Shown here: positions 7,544 to 16,239 of the stretch, one piece after another | Layout of the letters: every line of letters begins with the position of its first letter | Position numbering within the stretch: the stretch's first letter is position 1 | From: Chryseobacterium scophthalmum | GTDB lineage: Bacteria > Bacteroidota > Bacteroidia > Flavobacteriales > Weeksellaceae | DNA: 64,000 nt | NCBI RefSeq assembly: GCF_900143185.1 | Contig: NZ_FSRQ01000003.1 | Location: 124,001-188,000, forward strand | Direction of reading: 5' to 3' | Notes under the pieces: generated by a model | What the model was told of the DNA's origin: nothing | Seen by the model: only the letters and a program-made list of their open reading frames with translations | Database searches by the model: none | Position numbers and translations under genes: made by a program

Positions 7544-9739
7544 TTGGCTAAAAAATTTCCATTTTACATACAACCTGATGCAAAAGACTGTGGTCCCACT
7601 TGTCTCAGAATCATCAGCAAATACTACGGAAAAAGCATTTCCTTACAACAGATTCGTAATCTTTCAGAAACCACTAGAGAAGGAAGTAGCATGCTTGGCT
7701 TGAGCGATGCTGCTGAAGATTTAGGATTTCGTACTTTAGGTGTTAAAATCGATTTTAATATACTTGCTGAAGATGTGCCTTTTCCATGTATTATACACTG
7801 GAACAAAAATCATTTTGTAGTTGTTTACAAAATTGATAAAAAGAATACGGTTTACGTTTCAGATCCAAGTTACGGATTGATTACTTATTCCAGAGAAGAA
7901 TTTATCAAACGATGGATCGGCGAAAATGCCAACGGAAATACTGTAGAAGGAATCGCTTTAATTCTTGAAACCACACCGGCATTTTTCCAGACTGAGTTTG
8001 ATGATAAAGAAAGTAAAGCCAGTTTTTCTTTTCTCTCAAAATATCTGCTTAAATATAAATCTTTAATCATCCAATTGGCGGTCGGTTTACTAGCGGGAAG
8101 TTTACTTTCGCTCATTATGCCCTTCCTAACACAGAGTATCGTGGATGTGGGAATTCAGAATCAAGATCTGAATTTTATATATCTGGTTCTCTTAGCTCAA
8201 GTGATGCTTTTTCTTGGTAGAATGGGAATTGAGGTCATCCGAAGCTGGATTTTACTTCATCTTTCCACCAGAATTAACATTTCAATCATCTCCGATTTCT
8301 TTATAAAATTAATGAAACTTCCAATCAGTTTCTTTGATACAAGAATGACAGGAGATATCATGCAGAGAATCAACGACCATCATAGAATTGAACAGCTTCT
8401 GACTAATTCTTCTATAAATACGTTATTCTCACTTGTCAATTTAATTATTTTCAGCATCGTTTTGCTGTTTTATGATTACAGATTATTTGTTGTTTATTTG
8501 GTCGGAGCGATTTTGTATATCGGATGGATCACTTTTTTTCTCGGAAAACGAAAAGAACTTGATTATAAAAGATTTTCCCAGGTCTCACAGGAACAAAGCA
8601 AAGTGATCGAACTCATCAACGGCATGCAGGAAATTAAAATGTTTAACGCCGAAAAGCAAAAACGTTGGGACTGGGAGTTTTTACAGGTAAAACTTTTTAA
8701 GCTAAAAATAAAATCGTTGTCATTGGAGCAGTGGCAATCGGTTGGTGGGAATTTCATCAACCAGATGAAAGATATTTTGGTAAGTTTTCTTTCTGCTAAA
8801 TTGGTTTTGGAAGGAAATCTTACTTTGGGGATGATGCTTTCTGTTCAGTACATTATCGGACAGTTAAACAGTCCATTATTACAATTGATTGACTTTATCA
8901 AACAAACTCAGGACGCCAAAATTTCTTTGGAGAGATTAGGCGAAATTCATGATAAAGAAGATGAAGAAAATAAGGATGAGCAGTATGCTACCGAAATTCC
9001 CGAAAAAGATATAGAAATTAGTAATATATCTTTCAGGTATATTGGTTCAGATATTCCTGTTTTTGAAAACTTAAGTTTAAATATTCCTCACCAAAAAACC
9101 ACAGCAATTGTTGGAGCCAGCGGAAGTGGAAAAACAACACTTTTAAAATTGTTGATGAAATTTTATGAACCCAACGAGGGGGAAATAAAAATAGGAAATA
9201 CCCAAATGAAAAATATTTCACCAAGGTTCTGGAGAGATCAGTGCGGTGTGGTGATGCAGGAAGGATATGTTTTTAATGATACGATTGCCAATAATATCGC
9301 TGTAGGTGAAGATTATGTAGATAAAACAAAATTAAGAAAAGCGGTAGAAATTGCTAATATTAAAGAATTTATTGAAGGTTTACCTTTAAGCTATAATACA
9401 AAAATAGGAAATGAAGGCGTTGGCGTAAGTGGCGGACAAAAGCAAAGACTTTTCATCGCAAGAGCGGTTTATAAATCTCCGGAATATATCTTTTTCGACG
9501 AAGCAACGAGCGCTTTAGATGCGAATAATGAAAAAGTAATCATGGAAAATCTGGAACAGTTCTTTAAAGGAAAGACGGCCATTGTAATCGCTCACAGATT
9601 GTCGACAGTAAAGCATGCCGATAAAATTATTGTTTTAGACAAAGGTAAAGTTGTGGAAGAAGGAAATCATGTAGAATTGGTAGCTTTAAAAGGAGAATAT
9701 TACAGACTCGTTAAAAATCAGTTAGAACTTGGAAACTAA
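7544..9739 (+). CDS. C39 peptidase-containing ABC exporter for the RiPP
   Basis: This is a 731-residue three-domain exporter starting at TTG 7544. Residues 1-150 are a C39 peptidase with catalytic C16 (QPDAKDCGPTCL), H90 (NKNHFVVV) and D107 (VSDPSYG), so it can cut the leader while exporting. A six-helix membrane domain follows (about 165-440). The ATPase domain has GASGSGKTT, the signature VSGGQKQR and Walker B YIFFDEATSALD, then the H-loop IAHRLS. All catalytic residues are present. It would work with the HlyD-type adaptor whose start overlaps its end and with a TolC-like outer-membrane protein encoded elsewhere. G+C is higher than in the preceding gws genes. Confidence 0.93.
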   Translation: MAKKFPFYIQPDAKDCGPTCLRIISKYYGKSISLQQIRNLSETTREGSSMLGLSDAAEDLGFRTLGVKIDFNILAEDVPFPCIIHWNKNHFVVVYKIDKKNTVYVSDPSYGLITYSREEFIKRWIGENANGNTVEGIALILETTPAFFQTEFDDKESKASFSFLSKYLLKYKSLIIQLAVGLLAGSLLSLIMPFLTQSIVDVGIQNQDLNFIYLVLLAQVMLFLGRMGIEVIRSWILLHLSTRINISIISDFFIKLMKLPISFFDTRMTGDIMQRINDHHRIEQLLTNSSINTLFSLVNLIIFSIVLLFYDYRLFVVYLVGAILYIGWITFFLGKRKELDYKRFSQVSQEQSKVIELINGMQEIKMFNAEKQKRWDWEFLQVKLFKLKIKSLSLEQWQSVGGNFINQMKDILVSFLSAKLVLEGNLTLGMMLSVQYIIGQLNSPLLQLIDFIKQTQDAKISLERLGEIHDKEDEENKDEQYATEIPEKDIEISNISFRYIGSDIPVFENLSLNIPHQKTTAIVGASGSGKTTLLKLLMKFYEPNEGEIKIGNTQMKNISPRFWRDQCGVVMQEGYVFNDTIANNIAVGEDYVDKTKLRKAVEIANIKEFIEGLPLSYNTKIGNEGVGVSGGQKQRLFIARAVYKSPEYIFFDEATSALDANNEKVIMENLEQFFKGKTAIVIAHRLSTVKHADKIIVLDKGKVVEEGNHVELVALKGEYYRLVKNQLELGN

Positions 9740-11033
9740 AAAAGACATTTTAGACAACATAGAACTGCGCTCAGAAAGCGTTCAGGATATACTTACAGAG
9801 CCGCCACATTGGATGTTCCGATGGGGAAATACAATTATATTACTTATATTATTACTCATTCTTGCGATGAGTTACATCATCAAATATCCGGAATTTGTTC
9901 CGGCTCCGATTATTGTGACTTCACAAAATCCACCAGAGAAAATTGAAGCAAGAAGCAGTTCAAAAATTGAAAAAATATTCATTAAAGATCATCAAAAAGT
10001 AAAAAAAGGCGATGTAATGATGGTTTTGCAGTCAACCGCAAATTATCAAGATGTTTTAAAATTGAAAAAATTGGTAGACTCTATTGCGTCGGATCAGCTT
10101 CTATCTTTCCCTGTGAAAGAGGCTTCTCATTTTAAATTAGGTGAACTTCAGAGTGATTACAACAGTTTTGCGAAAGCTTTTCAGGACGAGAATTTATTTA
10201 CCCGTTTACAGCCTTATGCGCCAGAAAATATTGCAACGAATCTGAGTATTTCAGAATCCAGAGGCCGAATTGCTAATTTAAGGCAGCAAAAAAATCTGGA
10301 AGCAGCAAAGGCCGAGCTTTCCCGTAAAAGCTATCAAAGATCTCGGGAATTATTTAATCAAGGCGTGATTGCAGCGGTAGAACTCGAAACTGAAAAAATA
10401 AAATATCTTCAGGCTCAGCAAAACTTAGAAAATTTAAATATTTCTCTGTCTCAATTACAGGAAAGTATTTCTAATTTCAATAAAACAAAAAGCGGAACCG
10501 CAATCAACACCGAAAAAGATAAAATTACTTATTCGTCGCAAACTCTTCAATTATTTGAGCAATTGCGGAAATCTTTAAAACAATGGGAACAGAGTTATCT
10601 TATTGTTTCTTCTACCAATGGAATGGAAAGTTTTCAGCAGTTTTATGGCGAAAACCAATTTGTAAAAGCAGGTGATCCTATAGTGTCTATCTTACCGGAT
10701 AATACTGAACAATTGGTGGGTAGAATGTCGGTACCAACAGCCAATTCGGGGAAAATTATTCCCGGAGAAAAGGTGTTGATTAAATTAGATAATTATCGCT
10801 TTCAGGAATATGGAATTATCGAAGGGAAAGTACAGAATATCTCATTAATTCCGGATGATAAAGGAAATTATTACGTAGATGTTGTGCTGCCAAAAGGTTT
10901 AAAAACATCATACAATAAAACCCTTAAATTCGACAAAGAGCTTAGAGGAAATGCGGAAATCGTGACGCAGGATCTTAGATTGATTGAAAGGTTTTTCTAT
11001 CAGATAAGAAAATTATTAGGTTATCAAAATTAA
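9729..11033 (+). CDS. HlyD-family periplasmic adaptor
   Basis: This is a 434-residue membrane-fusion protein. The start is TTG at 9729, overlapping the exporter stop by 11 bases. A short cytoplasmic part is followed by one membrane helix (TIILLILLLILAMSYIIKY, about 33-51), a first lipoyl half (KIEKIFIKDHQKVKKGDVMM), a long coiled coil (about 90-260, many Gln, Glu and Leu), the second lipoyl half (FVKAGDPIVSILP) and a beta-barrel segment. It links the C39 ABC exporter to the outer membrane for release of the peptide. It is the last gene of the RiPP operon. Confidence 0.9.
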   Translation: METKKDILDNIELRSESVQDILTEPPHWMFRWGNTIILLILLLILAMSYIIKYPEFVPAPIIVTSQNPPEKIEARSSSKIEKIFIKDHQKVKKGDVMMVLQSTANYQDVLKLKKLVDSIASDQLLSFPVKEASHFKLGELQSDYNSFAKAFQDENLFTRLQPYAPENIATNLSISESRGRIANLRQQKNLEAAKAELSRKSYQRSRELFNQGVIAAVELETEKIKYLQAQQNLENLNISLSQLQESISNFNKTKSGTAINTEKDKITYSSQTLQLFEQLRKSLKQWEQSYLIVSSTNGMESFQQFYGENQFVKAGDPIVSILPDNTEQLVGRMSVPTANSGKIIPGEKVLIKLDNYRFQEYGIIEGKVQNISLIPDDKGNYYVDVVLPKGLKTSYNKTLKFDKELRGNAEIVTQDLRLIERFFYQIRKLLGYQN

Positions 11034-11171
11034 TTAAAGCTATAAATAATGTCGTTATTTTCAAATTGAAATTTTTAAAATGCACACTTATGTTAAAGGT
11101 TATGATTGCTAAATCATGCGTATCTTCCGAGAGATAGTTGTCAGTTGTTTAGGAATGAAGAATCTTATAAA

Positions 11172-11297
11172 TGTTGATTTTTCATACCATTCTGAATGTT
11201 ATTTGCAAGGACCAAAACAATGTTTGTTTTTTTTCTTTTTTTAACGTGCACAAGACCGCTCCAGTAAACCATTTTTCGGTAAGGTACAGAAATATTT
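11172..11297 (-). pseudogene. Relic of a second virE copy
   Basis: This stretch aligns with 2370-2475 inside the virE-like gene, in the same orientation. Shared words include ACAATGTTTGTTT and AGTAAACCATTTTTCGGTA (GGTAAACC in the left copy). Frame-breaking differences show it is a relic. The remainder of 11034-11316 holds nothing else I can support. Confidence 0.7.
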
Positions 11298-11316
11298 AAA
11301 TTTGAATATCATTGCT

Positions 11317-12116
11317 TTACAAAACAAAATTGGTGTAAGCACTATTCAGGCTTCCGTACGGAATTTGAGAAATTTCTTCTTTCTCATACTTTACAAAATG
11401 TGCTATTGTAAAGTTCATTAAGCCTTTTCTCTTTGCTCTCTCAAATTTGATGTCGCCACCCTCTAAAATTAAATGTAACAAAGAAAATAATTCGGTATAA
11501 GTAATTACATTTTTTCCAGATGTCCCAACCCATTTTATTTTATTCTCAATCTCTTTTCCCTTCAATAAATCTTGAAAATCATTTAATGAACTGTCATCAA
11601 TATTTTTTGTATTTAATTTAATGACCTCCTCAATTTCGGACACTTTCATTTTTCGAATCGAAATATTTTGATTAACTAAATTTTTGATTTCGGGTAGAAG
11701 TGCAGATTCAAATTTTTTAGTCCAAATTAGTTTTCCAAGCATAGCGACTCCTACCAATAAATAAAACATTATTGACAGACGATAGAAGAATAATACATAT
11801 TGATTGGAGATCGAAATATCTTCAGCATCATCAGTAAAATACCAAAATAAATAATGTAGATGAAAATTCTGGGTCTTTCTATCCGAGCAATCCACCAATC
11901 ACGATCGAGACAAAAAAAATAATAGAGAATCCATTTTATATTTACTTTACAAAACGGATAAAGAATAAAAATATTTAATACGAATGCAATCACCTTAAAT
12001 ATAGAAATTCTTAAGTTGATTGGAATAAGGTATACTCCCAGCAGAGTTATAAGCGAGATAACAAATGAAACAAGAATTAATAGGGAAGGTCTACTTTCTA
12101 TATTTATTTTCTTCAT
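11317..12116 (-). pseudogene. Membrane protein of element 1, probably frameshifted
   Basis: Two overlapping frames on the minus strand, 12116-11769 (115 residues) and 11898-11317 (193 residues), look like one gene. The first starts MKKINIESRPSLLILVSF, has three or four hydrophobic helices and ends abruptly in YYSSIVCQ. The second frame becomes plausible only from FFYRLSIMFYLLVGVAMLGK onward and continues as a soluble C-terminal domain (IKWVGTSGKNVITYTELFSL). A single-base shift near 11775-11800 would join them into a protein of about 235-240 residues. The C-terminus faintly recalls RteC-like element regulators, but I do not assign it. A degenerate copy lies at 3341-3510. Confidence 0.55.
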
Positions 12117-13198
12117 ATCTCAATATTTAATTCGGGAATAATCTCGGCTGCTTCTTTCATTTTGCTATCAACAATTTTTGCATATATCTGTGTAGTTCTC
12201 AATTCTCTATGTCCTAGTCTTTTGGAAACTGTATAAATATCTGCACCATTTTCCAGAAGTAAGACAGCATTCGTATGTCGAGCTGAATGAAAAGTAATAT
12301 GTTTCGGAACCGCAGCACGATTGCACCAGCGGACAATTTCTGTATTATAGGTCATCCCATATTTTAAACCTTTGAAAACTCTTTCTTGTGGATCTTGTCT
12401 TTCGCCCAACAATTCTCTGGCTTGTTTTGAAATATAAAGATATTCTACACCCTCTGTTTTTTCTTGTCGGAAATTGACTCTTGAAATATCGCCTTCATCA
12501 CGGACTTCTTTCCAAATTAAAGTATTGATATCCGACCAACGTAATCCTGATAAACACGAAAAAAGAAAAGCTTTTTTCAAAACCGGATATTTTCATTCCG
12601 CTTTGGCTAAACGTTGTAATTCATCAAAGATCAAATATTCTCGTTGGCTTTCAGCCTGTTCAAATGATTTAATTTTGGCTGCATAATTTATTGTCAAATA
12701 GCCATTATCAAAGGCATTTCGCAGTGCAGCTTTAAACTTGTTGAAATAAGAATATTTTGAGTTTTGAGAAAGAGGTAGTTCACTTCTAGTAAGAGCATCT
12801 TTCTCAAAATATCTGTAAACTTTTTTGACGAAATTTTCATCAATTTCATCGAAAGTCATGTTTTTAGAAACAATTTTTTTGAGATGTTCTTCAGTGAGTT
12901 CAGCGAAAAAATTTAGAAATACTCTTTTGGATTTTGCAGTATTTTTTAACTCGAATCTTCCTTGAGCATATTCAGCTTTACGAATCGCTAATATATTTTC
13001 TGCAAATTGCAAAGCTTCTTTATTGTCTTTCTTTTCTTTGGCAGTTTTTGGATTGTCAATTAAGTAAGTATCTAAATTCTCAAAACTTCTAAGATGTTTT
13101 CTTTTTCCGTCATTAGTCATTTCAGACCCACGATAAAACTCAAGTGACAGGCTGATCCTCCCGTCTTTTAATTTCCTTTGAATAAGTGATATTTTCAT
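12113..13198 (-). pseudogene. Tyrosine integrase of element 1, broken by an in-frame TGA
   Basis: The frames 13198-12593 and 12580-12113 are in the same phase, interrupted by TGA at 12593-12595. Across the break the protein reads LQRLAKAE-stop-KYPVLKKAFLFSCLSGLRW; related integrases have Cys or a similar residue there, so one base change (TGC or TGT to TGA) explains it. The N-terminal part is the Arm and SAM-like core-binding domain. The C-terminal part has the catalytic Arg (GLRWSD), the H-x-x-R box (HSARHTNA) and the terminal GHRELRTTQIYAKI with the nucleophilic Tyr. The gene begins 170 bases from the att repeat at 13368 and is oriented away from mnmE. It is likely inactive unless read-through occurs. 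Confidence 0.85.
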
Positions 13199-13207
13199 AA
13201 ATTTGGA

Positions 13208-13273
13208 TTTGTACTACTTCTGTACTACTTTTCACCATTTTGGTGACTTGAAGTTGTACAGAAGTGGTACAAA
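13208..13273. repeat. Nested inverted repeats at the integrase promoter
   Basis: TTTGTACTACTTCTGTAC (13208-13225) is the inverted copy of 13256-13273 with one mismatch. Between them lies a second palindrome, CACCATTTTGGTG (13233-13245). The array lies between the integrase start and the att site. It may be an operator or arm-type binding sites of the recombinase. Confidence 0.6.
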
Positions 13274-13367
13274 TATACAAACAAACTCCAAAAAAAGGAA
13301 AATAATTTTTTGTAAATATCTGATAATCAAATAAAAGAAGGAAAAAGGAATCAAAGAAAAGCTTAAT

Positions 13368-13390
13368 TATTTCCCGATACAAAACTTAGA
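13368..13390. other. att direct repeat between element 1 and element 2
   Basis: The 23 bases here, with core TTTCCCGATACAAAACTTAG, are identical to 25238-25260 at the end of mnmE. On the minus strand they encode SKFCIGK, the conserved MnmE C-terminus. This is the expected product of site-specific integration into the mnmE 3' end. It marks the junction of two stacked elements. Confidence 0.88.
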
Positions 13391-13803
13391 GTTCAAAACA
13401 ACCTGTTGTTTATCAGTGTGTTATAATTTATGAGGGACAAATGAGTCACACGTTAATTTTAACGGTAATGAACTGTTTCAAAGATAGTTATAGTTTTGTG
13501 TTAAACCAAATTAAATTCAATTTCTGCATTGGTTGAGAAAGGCTACGGGAATTTTATTGCTACCTTTCCATTAACGAGGATACTGAATAAGAAATCCTCA
13601 AATAGGCCTTATACAGAATGTTTGTAAATTAAGACATAATAAACAAATGGTGCAATTCTAATTTTTTGCTTTTATATTACTAGGATAACCATGGCGATAG
13701 AAGGAAGTATATTTTATGTTGCAAAAATCCTGTAGTTCTTAAAACATTTGTCATAATCTGGAACTACGTAATATAGTTTTAAATTACTAATCCAATTTTA
13801 TTC
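13391..13803. other. Left end of element 2, no gene seen
   Basis: No open frame of convincing quality is present. Just inside the att repeat, CAACCTGTTGTTTATCAG (13398-13416) resembles CAACTGTTTGTTTATCAG (25206-25223) at the other end of the element. These could be subterminal recombinase-binding sites. Confidence 0.4.
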
Positions 13804-13870
13804 AACAGAGATTCTGTTACAACTTACCTTAATTCGGATACACTGTTTGTTTCCAGTCTTTAGAACTTTG
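13804..13870 (+). promoter_or_regulatory. AraC-type operator and promoter, site 1
   Basis: The palindrome AACAGAGATTCTGTT lies at 13804-13818. The half-sites GTTACA (13816-13821) and GATACA (13837-13842) begin 21 bases apart. The box GAACTTTG, a variant of TAnnTTTG, ends at 13870. The same layout with identical spacing occurs at 16152, 19417 and 21261. It places the start of the following gene downstream, at 13892. Confidence 0.8.
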
Positions 13871-13891
13871 TCATACTTAAAACAATATAGT

Positions 13892-14965
13892 ATGAACACA
13901 TTTAAAATGTTAGTTATAGCTGCCAGTATGGGTATGTATTCCAATGTTATGGCAGCTATCTATGTAAAAGGCACAATTTCTTTTAACTCGCAGATTGCGG
14001 ACAAAAATGTTTCAATTTCTGAATGGAATAAAAATTATAGTAAAATGGACACGCTCAAATCCAACCAGACAATCATCAATTTAGGGGGACACCAGGTTCC
14101 TGTTTTAAAGGGAGGACTTTATGACAGATTCCGTTCAAACCCACCTTTGGCAGTAGTTGAAAAAGAAGCTCCTGAAATTGATCTGAGCTGGTTTAAAACT
14201 ATTCAAAAACAGAAAAAGGAGGTCGGCTTTACAACATACTCTCCTAATTTCTATTATAGTAATAGTAGTATAACGGCAATATATACTGCTGATATGAAAA
14301 TGCTGAAAAAGCTAATCCCAGCAGAAGTTCGTGATATTGTGAAACCTATTTCAATTACACCTGGACGTGGCCTGGTTGCAATCACAGCATATGCTTACCA
14401 TTATTGTGATAATGATTCCTATAATGAGTTATCTATCTCTATTGTAACTACGAAGCCAAACTCCACCAATTGGGGCGTATTTTCCCTTATGAAGGAGCTT
14501 AAGAATAAAAATCTTTGGGGGTACGTTCTGAAGCTTCCTGTAGACACAGAACTGGCGAGAGTTCGTGGAGTAGTGGGATATAACCTGCCGAAATGGTTGA
14601 TTCCAATGAAATATAGTGATCAAGGAGAGATGATGAAGTTCGACTTTTATGATGAGTCCGGGAAAATGGATTTTTCGATGGGAGGAAAAAAACTGGCTAT
14701 TGGAGATGTTCAACCGGATATTGTCCGTTCAAACTTTATTAACAAGGATAGAAATGGCCAACTGACTCACGGTTATACTGATGTCAGAGCCATTAAGAAA
14801 GCAAGTAGTAAAAAGAAAGAAGATCTGCAGCTCAAACTTACCGACGGGCCTTTGTCCACATTTATCAAATCGTTGCACCTTGGTAAAATGATGCGCTACG
14901 ATTATCAGCCGGAATTCCAGGCAGCCTTATATACACCAGAGTTAACAGACGAATCTAAAAAATAG
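13892..14965 (+). CDS. Acetoacetate decarboxylase-like protein with signal peptide (paralogue 1)
   Basis: From ATG 13892 the product has 357 residues; the longer frame from 13847 would overlap the promoter. The N-terminus MNTFKMLVIAASMGMYSNVM is a likely signal peptide cleaved after VMA. The main domain (about 90-340) resembles acetoacetate decarboxylase-fold proteins: TPGRGLVAITAYAYHYCDND, YNELSISIV, LPVDTELARVRGVVGYNLPK. I cannot place the catalytic lysine with certainty, so decarboxylase activity is unproven. A paralogue with nearly identical segments (DIDLSWFKTIQKQKKEVGFT in it) lies at 16985-18030. It is the first gene under operator site 1, and the AraC gene follows about 150 bases later. 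Confidence 0.65.
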   Translation: MNTFKMLVIAASMGMYSNVMAAIYVKGTISFNSQIADKNVSISEWNKNYSKMDTLKSNQTIINLGGHQVPVLKGGLYDRFRSNPPLAVVEKEAPEIDLSWFKTIQKQKKEVGFTTYSPNFYYSNSSITAIYTADMKMLKKLIPAEVRDIVKPISITPGRGLVAITAYAYHYCDNDSYNELSISIVTTKPNSTNWGVFSLMKELKNKNLWGYVLKLPVDTELARVRGVVGYNLPKWLIPMKYSDQGEMMKFDFYDESGKMDFSMGGKKLAIGDVQPDIVRSNFINKDRNGQLTHGYTDVRAIKKASSKKKEDLQLKLTDGPLSTFIKSLHLGKMMRYDYQPEFQAALYTPELTDESKK

Positions 14966-15114
14966 TACAGAACTATTAACCGTACATGTAATTATCCAAG
15001 ACAATATCGGGAGCAATGGTCAAGTTGGCGAGGGATTGAACAAATCAGAAATGAACAAACTTCAATTAAAAAAAATCAGTAAATTAGTTATGTATAAAAT
15101 CAGAAAATCAAAAT

Positions 15115-16026
15115 ATGAAAACTCCAGAAAAGGTTTCGTCAATTAATGCCCTGCATCAGTTTCTAGGATTGAAAAAACCGTCGAATCCACTGATTAGTGT
15201 GTTCAATTTTGATGATGTCAATCTGGAACCGGAAACGATTCTAAGTGCAATTACTACAGATTTTTATGTTATTGCATTGAAAAAGGAATGTGCGGGAGGT
15301 AAGTGCAGATATGGACAACAGTATTATGACTTTGATGAAGGGATCATGTATTTTATTGCCCCTCATCAGGTACTCCAATTTGAAGATGTGCTTCTGAATG
15401 GTGTAAAGGGCTTTGTTTTGGTAGTGCATCCTGATTTCTTTCAGGGATATCCTTTAGCATCGCAGGTTAAAGATTATGGTTATTTTTCCTATGCGACCAA
15501 TGAGGCGTTGCACCTTTCAGAAAAAGAAGAAACCTCTGTTATGGATATCATTCATAACGTTGGAAATGAAATTGAAGGCAATATGGATAATTTTACACAG
15601 GATCTGCTGGTTTCCAATATTGAGCTTTTGCTTAAATACTGTGACCGTTTCTATAACCGTCAGTTTTTAACGAGAAAAAAGGCGAATAATGATTTACTTA
15701 CAAAGTTGGAAAACTTACTGGATGGTTATTTCAAGAATGATAATTTAGTAGTCAATGGAATACCTTCTGTTCACTTAATAGCAAGTGAATTGAATCTAAG
15801 TGCCAACTATTTAAGCGATATGCTCAGAGTTCAGACAGGAAAGACAACCCAGCAGCATATTCAGAACCGATTGATAGAGAAAGCCAAAGAATTATTGTCA
15901 ACAACGGAATTGTCTGTATCAGAAATCGCTTATCATTTAGGGTTTGAGCATCCACAATCATTTCACCGTCTGTTTAAAAACCGTACTACTTTTTCACCTC
16001 TGGAATTCAGAGCCTCATTTAATTAA
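15115..16026 (+). CDS. AraC-family transcriptional regulator of element 2
   Basis: This is a 303-residue protein. The N-terminal 180 residues are a cupin-like sensing region with a Cys pair near residue 60 (ECAGGKCRYG). The C-terminal 100 residues are a standard AraC DNA-binding domain with two helix-turn-helix units (HLIASELNLSANYLSDMLR; VSEIAYHLGFEHPQSFHRLF). It is the only regulator among the cargo genes. The four operator sites around it have 21-bp spaced half-sites, typical for an AraC-family protein contacting one DNA face, so it is the obvious candidate to control them. No such site precedes its own gene. A strong terminator follows. Confidence 0.88.
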   Translation: MKTPEKVSSINALHQFLGLKKPSNPLISVFNFDDVNLEPETILSAITTDFYVIALKKECAGGKCRYGQQYYDFDEGIMYFIAPHQVLQFEDVLLNGVKGFVLVVHPDFFQGYPLASQVKDYGYFSYATNEALHLSEKEETSVMDIIHNVGNEIEGNMDNFTQDLLVSNIELLLKYCDRFYNRQFLTRKKANNDLLTKLENLLDGYFKNDNLVVNGIPSVHLIASELNLSANYLSDMLRVQTGKTTQQHIQNRLIEKAKELLSTTELSVSEIAYHLGFEHPQSFHRLFKNRTTFSPLEFRASFN

Positions 16027-16075
16027 TGAAAAAGGTACTCTAATTTAACGAATGCATTAATATTAATAAATATTG

Positions 16076-16118
16076 AAAAGATGGGTTGTAATTATTACAA
16101 CCCATCTTTTTTTATTTT
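16076..16118 (+). terminator. Terminator after the AraC gene
   Basis: AAAAGATGGGTTGTAA pairs perfectly with TTACAACCCATCTTTT across a three-base loop and is followed by a T-run. It separates the AraC gene from operator site 2. Confidence 0.88.
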
Positions 16119-16151
16119 TTATTGGGTTTGGTGTTTGAAATAAATCAATAA

Positions 16152-16218
16152 AACAGAGATTCTGTTACAACTTACCTTATTTAGGTTACAATAACTCATC
16201 GGATGTTTTGGACCTTTG
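16152..16218 (+). promoter_or_regulatory. AraC-type operator and promoter, site 2
   Basis: AACAGAGATTCTGTT lies at 16152-16166. Two identical GTTACA half-sites begin at 16164 and 16185, 21 bases apart. GACCTTTG ends at 16218. The spacing is the same as in the other three sites. The gene it serves starts at 16240. Confidence 0.82.
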
Positions 16219-16239
16219 TTGTATAAAAATACTTATACA

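Noticed and set aside
12593..12595. TGA in the integrase as selenocysteine or recoding
   Set aside because: Integrases are not selenoproteins, no SECIS-like structure was sought or seen, and a second element gene also has a nonsense codon.
13140..13382. Minus-strand ORF between the integrase and att
   Set aside because: It overlaps the integrase start in another frame and covers the inverted repeats; it has no recognisable domain.
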